DNA of 22,537 nt, from positions 1 to 22,537 of the forward strand of contig LSSN01003715.1 of NCBI GenBank assembly GCA_001970855.1, read 5' to 3'. Shown piece by piece: positions 11,001 to 19,664 of this stretch; the first letter of the stretch is position 1, and the number at the start of each line of letters is the position of its first letter. The stretch comes from Smittium culicis (taxonomy: Eukaryota > Kickxellomycota > Harpellomycetes > Harpellales > Legeriomycetaceae). The position numbers were made by a program, and so were the translations under genes. The notes beneath the pieces were generated by a model that worked only from the letters and a program-made list of their open reading frames with translations, was not told the origin of the DNA and did not search any database.

Positions 11001-11484
11001 CAAAACACGCGCGCGAAATAAGACTGCTGGTTAAAATGCGCATGGGCGCGTTCATGACTGCACAAAGCCTAGCCAACAGCAGGTTTATCTCAGAAGACTT
11101 CAAAAGGAAGTGTCCGTTCTGCCATGACAGCGAAGCAGAAACTGTCGAACACATGCTGCTGCGATGCCAGAAATGGAGCACGCAGCGAAGAGCCTGTATT
11201 AGCGTCTTTAGATATGCCAGTACAGACAACCTTAATCTGCAAAACTCAGGCGTACGGCCTTTGTTTAGTAGGCTCTTTGGGGGGAGCTAAATATATCTAC
11301 GTACATGATTTTTATGAATCGGGACATCCTGTCAGTAAAAATGGCGCTGGAAACAGCAAAATTTCTCACTGACATCTTTGTTGCCCGCACTCCAAAGCTA
11401 GGTGAGCTTTTAGGAGCACCGGTCCCCTTGACCCAATGTCTGCAAGGTACGGAGGACCCAATGGTCCACAGGGTAATTGGCTGA
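8088..11484 (+). pseudogene. LINE-B ORF2 (endonuclease-reverse transcriptase), six breaks
   Basis: The polyprotein that nicks target DNA and copies the element's RNA. The endonuclease frame is open from 8088 to 9101 (NVITFNIRGYIGKR, LLMGDLNKDI). Two signature positions are altered: LQE reads LQD (codon 8259-8261) and SDH reads SDD (codon 8787-8789). A frameshift near 9080 moves to the frame used for the rest, which carries stops TAG 9113-9115, TGA 9542-9544, TAG 9830-9832 and TAA 10490-10492. RT blocks: NNKSPGSDGIPSEA (9500-9541), FIDFSKAYDRVPH (from 9911), GVRQGFPASP (near 10085-10115, the usual GCP being GFP) and an intact FADD (10205-10216). A Cys/His motif CPFC...EHMLLRC lies at 11111-11167. 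A shift in the G6 run at 11279-11284 restores a C-terminal frame ending at TGA 11482-11484. The exact ORF2 start is unclear; ATGs at 8080 and 8084 overlap the ORF1 stop. Confidence 0.92.
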
Positions 11485-11557
11485 GAATTTATATATTTTA
11501 ATAGTTTTTTTAATAATAGTATGTATATTATCAATAAATTCACCGTTAAAAAAAAAA
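11485..11557 (+). other. LINE-B 3' UTR and A-tail
   Basis: A short AT-rich 3' UTR ends with AATAAA at 11534-11539 and an A run from about 11548, immediately followed by the right target duplication. This marks the polyadenylated 3' end of the retrotransposed RNA. Confidence 0.8.
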
Positions 11558-11572
11558 ACATATATCGACTTC
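11558..11572 (+). repeat. Right target-site duplication of LINE-B
   Basis: ACATATATCGACTTC directly abuts the A-tail and matches the left copy (5703-5717) at 14 of 15 positions. The first A could belong to either the tail or the duplication. Confidence 0.85.
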
Positions 11573-12617
11573 AAGAGTTTTCTTGTCACAATTTTTTACT
11601 ATGGAATTTAAATTAAAAGCAATAATTTTGAATCTTACTATTTCAGTATTTGTAACAATGAGGTGTATATTTTCAAAATATTTTCAAATTTGAGGTGATT
11701 TTGCTCATTATAGATAAATATATCATCACCTATTTTAAAAAATTGCAGGATAAAACTTCAATTACTTTTTTATGAGCTTTAGATTTAAATTTATGCTAAT
11801 ATTAACGCTTTTATTTCCTAAAATCTAATGTATTTCTAATTTGAACCTTAAAAATCTGAAAGCAATTATAATAGCATATATAATTTATTCAAAAATATTT
11901 TTTTGATATTAATAAATTTAAATATTTATCCTTCAATAATCTAAAGTGGCTGCTTCGTATAACTTTAACACATACTTTTTTAAAGGATGTGGGTTTGGTT
12001 TATAATATAGAACTGATCTCATAGTAGAAAACAAAATATATATTGAATATTTTTAGATGTATGGTGTGTAATTTTGATGAAAATTTTTACAGTTATATTG
12101 CATAAATCAATCATTATTACTAATAAATATGTAAAATTTCGATTCCGTGAGTCAATATTGATCCTATCAGGGTAATAATAACGACTGTCTATTGTTAGAG
12201 TTTAGCACAGATAAAAATACTTAGGTGATAATTTTTTTATTCCCAAATTCTCTGATCATTTAAATATTAACAAGATTTGATTTATCACTCATCTTAGAAA
12301 ACATAGTTGAGTAAGATTAAATATATGTCGATGAATTCCCTTTTCTCCACCCAGCTTTTGTGTAAATTATAGCTTTTTCACTAGGGATTTTTATTTTGGG
12401 TTCGATTATTAATAAACAAACTGATGATGTTATTATAAGATAATTATGAATTTTTTCGTTTTTTTATTATTATTATGGTATTAATCTTCTCTATTTATAG
12501 AGGTTTTTCTTGCAGTTTATATAAGAATATTAAAATATAGATATAAAATATAGTGATTAATAAAAAATATAGATTTAAAAAAATGTTAATATAAGGAAGC
12601 ACCTCAACATAAAAAAA

Positions 12618-12727
12618 TACAAAGAAACTATATCATTTGTAAAAAAACTGTTTAAGTGAATCATCATATTTTTTTAGAGTTAAATCTGGTTTCTTTGAAA
12701 TCATATTTTTTTCGCTGTTTCTTTGTA
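12618..12727. repeat. 110-bp segment bounded by 11-bp inverted repeats
   Basis: TACAAAGAAAC at 12618-12628 is the perfect reverse complement of GTTTCTTTGTA at 12717-12727. Between them is a third partial copy (GTTTCTTTGA near 12689) and a direct repeat of ATCATATTTTTTT. The size and ends would suit a very small MITE-like element or an RNA hairpin, but no clear target duplication is seen, and runs of A and T raise the chance expectation. Confidence 0.4.
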
Positions 12728-13188
12728 ATTTAAAGATATACTTATCTTTCTTTGTCGTGATATTTATCTACGGCATATATTAAAAGTATTTTAATATAAT
12801 TGAATATTTTAAGTTTGAGAATAAGTTATAAATTTTTTATGTAAGAGATTGATTTTTTGATATTAATTAAATTAGTTAATCTACTTCTAAACTTTAATTT
12901 AAGCAGTAATTGAATGATTGAAGTAAAATATCATTAAATTTGGGTTATGATCAACTGGTTATACTCATAGTTGGATAAATTTATAGAAAAAACACTAGCT
13001 AGTGGAAATTTATATATTTTAATTTAGTTTTGCGATTGTTTTAAGAGCTAACGATTTATGTTGTATCGGAATAGCACTATATTAATCTAGAAATAGATAT
13101 ATCTTACCACGAGAAGGGATAACATCTAAGCTAGGTTAAAATTAGGATAAGGATACCCTTAACGAATTTTAACGCTTATACTAGATAG

Positions 13189-13229
13189 TTACTGGTATAT
13201 TTCTGCCAGTAAGAGGGTTCGGCTCCCTC
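13189..13229 (+). repeat. Two adjacent perfect hairpins, second T-arm-like
   Basis: TTACTGG/CCAGTAA (7-bp stem, 10-base loop, 13189-13212) is followed with no gap by GAGGG-TTCGGCT-CCCTC (5-bp stem, 7-base loop, 13213-13229). The second has the size of a tRNA T-arm and a near B-box (GGTTCGGCTCC). I could not complete a cloverleaf: no 5' acceptor strand complementary to AGTGATT lies at the right distance and no 7-base anticodon loop forms. It may be a tRNA or organellar RNA relic. Confidence 0.5.
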
Positions 13230-13459
13230 AGTGATTTCTTTTAATTTATACAATATTCGCCATAATAAAATCTTGTTTGTTTTTCTTTTAACAACATTCG
13301 CATAGAAAACTAAGATTCACTTATTAATTTAATTTGATCTAATCTATCCAGTGTATTCGCGTAAATATAGCCAATTTGATGTATCTTGTTGCCTCGCATT
13401 ATTTAGGAATATCTTGTAATTTTTAGTTATAATATATATCTAAAAATTAATTGCAGTTA

Positions 13460-13925
13460 TGTTCAAGTAAAGTAAAGACTGATCCCAGTAGATGGGTGGG
13501 GAGGATTTTCAAAAAAGCAAAAAAAAACTATTCGGCCTACAAAGATATATTTACAGTGGTATCAAGCCTGAGCCATGTGGCATAGATAAATTATTGGAGG
13601 AGGTTGACAAGGTTCCAATACTTCCACGCAGTTCTCCCCATGAAAATAAGGTTTGGATGAAAATAATTTTATTCACGAAGAATATAAAGGAATTCTCATA
13701 AGCGTAGCTCCTAGACCCATTATTATGGTCATTGATGACACCGAAAGCACGACAATTTACAATTTAAAGATGGTAGAGATATTTAAATATTATAAGAGTA
13801 AGGATTTAAATAGATTTAATCAACAACGTCTTAACAGCTCTAATTTTAATAATTTAAGGATAGTTTTCTTACATTTTCTTACATTTTCTTACATTTTCAT
13901 CATTTCATTAATATTTTTTAAGTAA
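13460..13925 (+). pseudogene. Unidentified coding-like island, two overlapping frames
   Basis: Two overlapping frames on the same strand, 13492-13701 and 13653-13925, carry less AT-biased codons than their surroundings. The first reads GIKPEPCGIDKLLEEVDKVP then PILPRSSPHENKVW. The second reads NNFIHEEYKGILISVAPRP then IIMVIDDTESTTIY before running into an AT-rich hydrophobic tail. The switch near 13655 could be a frameshift in a dead gene. I do not recognise the family and cannot see a convincing start or splice structure. It could also be a fragment of an unlisted mobile element, or chance. Confidence 0.3.
13864..13901 (+). repeat. Decamer tandem repeat TTTTCTTACA, about 3.5 copies
   Basis: The unit TTTTCTTACA is repeated perfectly three times and then partially. 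It is a minisatellite-like stretch at the 3' end of the unidentified coding-like island. Confidence 0.85.
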
Positions 13926-13929
13926 TATG

Positions 13930-15999
13930 GATTTAAAAACATAATTTATATAAAATGAAATTGCACGCATTTATTTTAATGTGTTTTTGAATATTAGGGT
14001 CACAAGGGGTTTGGATATGGGTAACAGGAGATATCATATCCTTTATTTAATGAGTACAGTATATAAACGGAGAAAATATTATGCGGTGGTATGAAATGTT
14101 GAAGGGGAAAAAACTATATATAAATATAGAATTATGGTGCATTTGGTAATTTTTTATTGAGTGTGAGTAAGCTTATTGGAAAGCTAAGCTAGTACAACAA
14201 GGTTACTTTCATTTCTATATCAACTATTTAGTGGCAAAGTGATACTTATTTATCTATCCAAAAATTTCAGATTCACAATAGTTGCTACAAAATTTTCAGA
14301 TATTTGTTTCCTGGATACTTTCATCCACTCATTGTTCTTTTTACTTGAATCTAGTAGTGAATAATTAGAAATAAACAAGGTGTTATGGAGCTAGGTTAAT
14401 GATTTTATTTAATTATTTTCTAAGATTAATCTTAGGTTATTTATAGTCCTAGTGCCATATATTTAACCCTTTACAGGATCAAAATTTTAAACTAAAATAA
14501 TAATCACAATTGGATAAGCAGATTTATAGATATTTATAATTAAGCAGAAAAATACGTATAATAGTTCTATAAAATCCATTAAATATGAATTTTGTTGGAT
14601 GGTTTTGGTTGTTCAAAAAAAGCCAACAGCACCTATACTCATTCATGGGCGGTAGACTGTTTTTGTCATATAAAATATAGCCAACAGCGTTAAAAAAAAA
14701 AAAACTTTAATTACGTGGCCATTTCAGCCATTGGTTTATTGTTGAATAGTAGCAAATAATAAATATACTTATAAATCATAAACGAATCAATAAATTAATT
14801 TTTTTTCAAACAGTGTTGAACATGATAGGGATAAATTAATCTGAATTAATAAATTAGAGTTTGAATTATTTTATTGAGTGCAAGAGATTTAAAAATTGCA
14901 TACGAATCATAGTTCGAAGTATTTAAAACGTTGATGAAATAAAGTAGGAGAATTAATGGGAATCTGTATTAGATATTTTTATGATTTAATATTCGATTAT
15001 TAAATTTTGAAATGATTGACGATAGGAATTATTGTATTGAATTTACTTGTGAGTGTAACTACACGTTTACGAGAGATTAATTCTATTTAAAATTTAAAAA
15101 AATGAACACCTTCAGATAGTGATCATGAAAAAATAATTACACCATAGTTCTAAACGAAATATAGTTTTAAATTTGTGTGAGCTTGTATTTATAATTGATG
15201 TAAAAGAATGTATAAGTAAAAGTAAAAGAGTATAAATAATAATAATAATTAAAGAAAAAGCTTTTGAGCTCCGCCCATAACTTATATTGAAAATAATTTA
15301 TTGTTATTTTTTTATCAGTAGTTTAAAAAAACCATAAGCTAATGTTGTTACAGTCTAGCTTTATTTATTATTAGGTTTGAAATATATTTCACCCAAAACT
15401 AAAGTAAATTATTATTGGCCGTTATTTTGATAGAGTCTAAATAAACTTAATTTAAATTTTAGATAAAGTATTACAAGACTGATGTAGGAAGCTGGAGATC
15501 AAAGTTATAAAAGTGGATACTAAAAGATTCTGCTATTTAGAAATTCTACTATTTTGGCTCAGATCTAAAACTAATATATTTTGTGTAGCGAGCTAATTAT
15601 ATAATAACGTAGATTTTATTGGGTGTTGAAAGGGTCAACTAATAGATGAGGAAATTTATATTACACGAAATTGATAAGAATAATTTTTAGAAGAGTTTTT
15701 TAGCAATTTCTTGAATAGGATATACCGCGAGGTAAAGTTGCAAAAACAAGACAAATATGGGGATAATAAATAGTAATGGCAAGAGGCATGGTTGGTGTGA
15801 TAATAATATTAATGAAACAGGGGAAAGTAATAGAGAGAGCTATTTGTAGAAAAGCTATAATATGGATATTCAAATACAGATATCTGAGAAATACGCAGAT
15901 ATAAAAGCACAGGGAAAATAAAAAACATATGTTTAAAGTGGAAGTAGAAACGCTGGCAAATAATATTTTCATTGCGATGATAAGTGTTGTGGAGACTCC
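13930..15999. other. AT-rich intergenic DNA
   Basis: About 2 kb without a supportable gene. AGCCAACAGC occurs twice, 58 bases apart (14621-14630 and 14679-14688), close to an A13 run (14692-14704). The minus-strand frame 15700-15972 is hydrophobic but fits AT-driven Phe/Ile/Leu composition and lies in sequence with no promoter-like context. No RNA gene was recognised. Confidence 0.5.
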
Positions 16000-16008
16000 A
16001 TTGTTATA

Positions 16009-16058
16009 GTAAACAAATAAAATGTTAAAGTAAACAAAGAATAGTTAAAGTAAACAAA
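16009..16058 (+). promoter_or_regulatory. Three GTAAACAAA boxes at 20-21 bp spacing
   Basis: Identical nonamers GTAAACAAA start at 16009, 16030 and 16050; the last two lie within a longer repeat, AGTTAAAGTAAACAAAG. The core GTAAACA is the well-known forkhead transcription factor recognition sequence, and the 20-21 bp periodicity is about two helical turns, placing all three on one face of the DNA. They lie about 640 bp upstream of the next start codon. The regulatory role is inferred; the repeat could also be a small tandem duplication. Confidence 0.45.
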
Positions 16059-16199
16059 GGCATAGGCAGTAAGTAAAACTTCAAACAATGAATGGGTAAA
16101 TAGATCAAGCCAATAATCAGCCTAGTTATCGCGCTACATTCAGTTAAAGAATTTTATTTGTGTATGCTGGGAAGATCAATAATATGTTTTATGATTACT

Positions 16200-16692
16200 G
16201 GAATATGTGAAATTATAGGCTGTCCCGTTATTATCGGCGATATTTATTGGAGGGTGTGATCAGAGGAGAATGAGAGGCTTAAAGGGGAAGGAGCGTAGTA
16301 GCGAATAGAGAGACGAATCGTGAAAAGAAGTTGATTATTGAAATTGGCGAATTAGGAGGGGATGTGAGGAATTAAGTGGTGTGGTTGGCAGACTTAGAGG
16401 CTCGACATTAAATATCGGGAGGCGGTTGGCCGGATTCGTTTATTAAAATGGCAGGCTGTTAAAAACGCAAATCAGAAAAAGACGAAGAAATTGGCGCATT
16501 TACGTAAATAGTTTAGATTAAACAACAACAGAAAATTTTTTTCCATATTTAATTCAAGCAAAAAACTTTAATTATGAACACAGATTTCGAAAAACGTCTA
16601 ACGCTCTCTCCTCCCCTTTCTTTCCTTACTTTTTCGCATACTATAACCCCTCCCCCAAACCTACTACTACTACTCTTTTGACCCTACCCACG
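16200..16692 (+). promoter_or_regulatory. Promoter and 5' leader of the allantoicase-like gene
   Basis: The stretch 16250-16500 is G/A-rich on the + strand and less AT-rich than the DNA to its left. At about 16590 the strand switches abruptly to pyrimidine-rich (CTCTCTCCTCCCCTTTC, then a C/T/A leader with CTA repeats) up to the ATG at 16693 in context CCCACGATGG. A purine-to-pyrimidine switch just before a start codon is a common look for fungal transcription starts. No certain TATA element was chosen. The exact start site is not known. Confidence 0.5.
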
Positions 16693-18964
16693 ATGGGAAA
16701 CTCTCAAAGCTCATACCCGATATACTACAATGTTGACATCGACAACAAACATAAAACTAACGCTTTAACCGGCTTCACTGGTAACTAACCCCTCTCTTTC
16801 CGCCTTTGCCCCTCCTTATCATCCTTTAATCTATCTCCTAAATTTCAAATATCATGTCTAAAATTTTCACAGCTAAAATTTTATTTATTTAAACTCATCC
16901 ACCCTTTTGTAGATTTGGCATGCTCTTCTCTTGGCGGCTCCATTGTTTGCTCAAGCAATGAAATGTTTGGCTCTGCTAAAAATCTTATCAAGTCTAGCCC
17001 CCCTTCAAATTCTAGCAATAATTCGAATAAAGGTATTTATTTCTATTTCTTACTTTTTTTAACTCGTTTCAATTTAACAGTTACTAATATTTTCTACCTT
17101 TTTCTAGGAAAATTGTTTTTCAATAACGATGCTTGGGTAACTAAACGACATGGAGATAGCTGTGAATGGTTTGTCCTTTATTTATTACTCTATATTCAAT
17201 TATCTAATTCCTTTTTTTCCTCTCCAATTTATTAATCACATGTCGACTCATTTTTTAGGGTTATAATTAAACTTGGCAGCACCGGTACTATCGCCGGTTT
17301 CGGAATCAATTCAACTAACTTATATGAAGACTCTGCAATCAAAGTCTCTGTCGAAGCTTGCTTAGTCCCTGAAGAAATCCAAAAAAAATATAATCATAAC
17401 CATGAAGAATTTCCCTTTTTGTGGGACGTTGTGTTGCCCGAAGCATCATTAACCCCAAACTCCCTCACCAGATTAGCCTTGTGGCACGAAACTAACTCTG
17501 TATATAACTTTGTCAAAGTCAACATTTTCCCCGACGGTGGCTTGGTAACTTCTTCTACTACTTGTTTTAATTTTAATCATTTATTTATCCTTATCATTAC
17601 TAAACTATGTCTATTTTCATTCACCCCAATTTTATAGTCCCGCTTTAACGTTTACGGAACTGTTATACCATTAGTCGACTCTTCAAGGTTTTTTCCTATT
17701 CTTTTCTTTACTTTCTTTTCCATTTATTTTTAATTACTAATTTGTTTCTGTTTATCTATTTAGCTTGGTTGATCTCGCTTGCGTTTCCAATGGCGGATTA
17801 GTTGTATCGGCTAGCAATGACTCTTTAGGTAGAAAAGAAAACCTTATTTTACCTGGACATACTAAATCTGATTCAACCCACGGCTGGGTTACTAGAAGAA
17901 ATATTAAATCGTCTCAATCTGAAGATCCTTCCGATTGGGCAATTGTCAAACTAGGTGACTCTGGCTTTTTAAAATCTGCTCGCGTTGAAACTACTTCGCT
18001 AAATGGCGTTGAGCCTTTGTCTTTCTCAATAGCCGCTTGTTTCTCCGCCCTCACAGATCCCTCCATTGACAAAGATACTCATTGGTATGAAATTCACTCT
18101 AGCTCCCCTGTAAAACCCGGCTCAGTTAATGAAGTCGATCTTTCTCTTAATACTCAAATTTTCACACACGTCAAACTTTCAATTAAGCCTGACGGCGGTG
18201 TTAGCAGACTCAGAATTTTTGGCGAACGTGCTACCGAATCTAGCTCAGCCCCTGAGCCTATGGCTGTTGACTCTACTCCTACTGTAGAAATTACTTCACG
18301 AAAAAATTCAGTCGCTGAAGATAAAATTGCTGCTACCACTGAGTCTCCGGTTGAGCCAGAGCTCGTTAAGGCTGAAGTTAAAGTTTCCAGTCCTGCTCCT
18401 AACACCCGCAGAAGAAAGCTATCTAAAGAATTGATCGAACCTTATAATGAAAATCTACCACAATCTAATCTAAATAAAAACATCTCTACCGAAAACCCCT
18501 TTTCCTCCCCTCAAAAACAGAACTCAAAGGATAACGTTAATAAAACTCCTCAAAATGCTAAATCAGATAGCACCGATGCTTCTGATAGCGTTTCTACTCC
18601 ACAAGCTGATAGCCGTCCAATAGCCAAAGCAAAAAAGCCTAGCTCCAAAAAAGCTATTTTCATTCACAGCCCAGGTACCAGTTTAATTAAAAAACCAAGC
18701 GAGCCCCTACTAAATGGTGACTCCGCATCCCCCTTATCGCCTGTTTTTTCAAAATCATTAATGAACAAAGACCCATTCACAAAGCAGCCTACTAATTCTG
18801 CTGACCAAAACGAAGGCACAGCAACTAAAAAAGCTAAACATGACCCCTCAAAACCTAAAAAACCTGAATCTGACTCTACAGTTATTAACTCTGATAACAC
18901 TGAAAGTACTCCAAAGGCTTCAAAAAATAAGAAATCTAAAAAAGCAAATAAACCTGCTGCATAA
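16693..18964 (+). CDS. Allantoicase-family protein with long basic tail (6 exons)
   Basis: Exons 16693-16780, 16913-17032, 17108-17168, 17259-17544, 17638-17687 and 17764-18964 join in frame to 601 residues, all introns GT..AG. Two allantoicase repeats are clear. Repeat 1 (about 30-198): DLACSSLGGSIVCSSNEMFG, NLI, WVTKRH, EWVIIKLG, FPDGGLSRFNVYG. Repeat 2 (about 205-356): DLACVSNGGLVVSAS, NLILPGH, GWVTRR, DWAIVKLG, HVKLSIKPDGGVSRLRIFG. Allantoicase hydrolyses allantoate to ureidoglycolate and urea in purine catabolism. Here the family signature GWETRR has Val for Glu in both repeats (residues 80 and 244), and DTAxFxGN reads NSTNLYED and ETTSLNGV, so activity is doubtful. Residues 357-601 are an added Ser/Pro/Lys-rich tail with NLS-like clusters (RRRKLSK; KKSKKANK). 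Family usual length is about 340-360 residues. The ATG gives a normal N-terminus; family confidence is high, function uncertain. Confidence 0.9.
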
Positions 18965-19664
18965 TTTTATCTAGCCTTCAAAAGAAAAAACCAAACTTTT
19001 TTATTATTACGAAAAAGTAACCTGATAATATTAATTGTTTCATCCTACTTACATTTCTTATATCTTAATTTTTTTTATCTCACGTAACGGAGAAAATTTG
19101 ATATTTTTCTCCTCCCCCTCCACAACCCCTTAATAACCTTTTTATACTCTTTCTTAAATCCTTTATTTTTTAATATTAAATTAAATGGCAATTTATCCTA
19201 CAATAATAGCTATCTAAAAAAGCTCTTTATTATTATAGTTGCATTTTTAACTCATATTTTCCCGCTTTTTTCTCATTTTCGTTTATTTTATATTAATAAA
19301 TTTGATAATAATCCATAGTTTTATTAGCTTTGTACTTATATTCCTTTGTGTTATCTACATATTATAGATCTTGTAATTACTTTGCGTAAATCAATTAAAA
19401 AGCTCAGAAACCAAATGATTATTTTACTTTGCCCAATTTTATATCAACTGTGAATTTTGCGGAGAATATCACCAATTAAAACTTTGAATTTTTTTAAATG
19501 TTGAGCAATTAATTTTGTATAATAAATACCCATATAACAAATTACCACATGCTATTAAATTAAATTACAGTCCCTTTGCTAATCAAAGCCATTTAATCTA
19601 GATTTAGTCATTTCATCTCTTATTATCTATTTAGACTTAGAATTAATTTACCTTAATAATAATA
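18965..19664 (+). other. Intergenic region between the two host genes
   Basis: About 700 bp of AT-rich, C/T-biased sequence that must hold the 3' UTR of the allantoicase-like gene and the promoter and leader of the RasGEF gene. An AATAAA lies at 19295-19300, but I cannot tell whether it is used. No ORF, RNA gene or ordered repeat is evident. Confidence 0.5.

Larger units (their letters stand above)
5718..11557 (+). mobile_element. LINE-B: near-complete non-LTR retrotransposon (about 5.8 kb)
   Basis: The element is bounded by a 15-bp target-site duplication and ends in AATAAA (11534-11539) followed by an A run (from about 11548). Order: short leader with palindromes, ORF1 (ATG at 5780), ORF2 (endonuclease, reverse transcriptase, Cys/His C-terminus), short 3' UTR, A-tail. 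It differs from LINE-A in composition (more GC-rich, with many CpGs retained) and in RT sequence (FIDFSKAYDRVPH, GVRQGFPASP, FADD), so it belongs to a different LINE lineage, nearer the Jockey/CR1/I-like style by eye. It is disrupted by six in-frame stops, four frameshifts and one inserted element, so it is dead, but most of each frame is still readable, which makes it much younger than LINE-A. Confidence 0.93.
11573..13460. other. AT-rich intergenic DNA
   Basis: About 1.9 kb with stops in all frames and no recognisable gene. It holds a small inverted repeat (12618-12727) and two abutting hairpins (13189-13229), listed separately. A stretch at 13113-13131 resembles part of the 3' end of large-subunit rRNA and is treated as a tentative finding. 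Confidence 0.5.

Noticed and set aside
13165..13237. tRNA gene around the T-arm-like hairpin
   Set aside because: The T-arm is perfect, but no matching acceptor strand, D-arm or 7-base anticodon loop can be placed.
15700..15972. Hydrophobic minus-strand frame that could be a membrane protein
   Set aside because: The hydrophobicity is explained by T-rich codons; there is no family match, no splice partner and no promoter context.
16915..17235. A separate 106-residue protein starting near 16915
   Set aside because: It runs through two introns; its first and middle parts are exons 2 and 3 of the allantoicase-like gene, and the remainder is intron.
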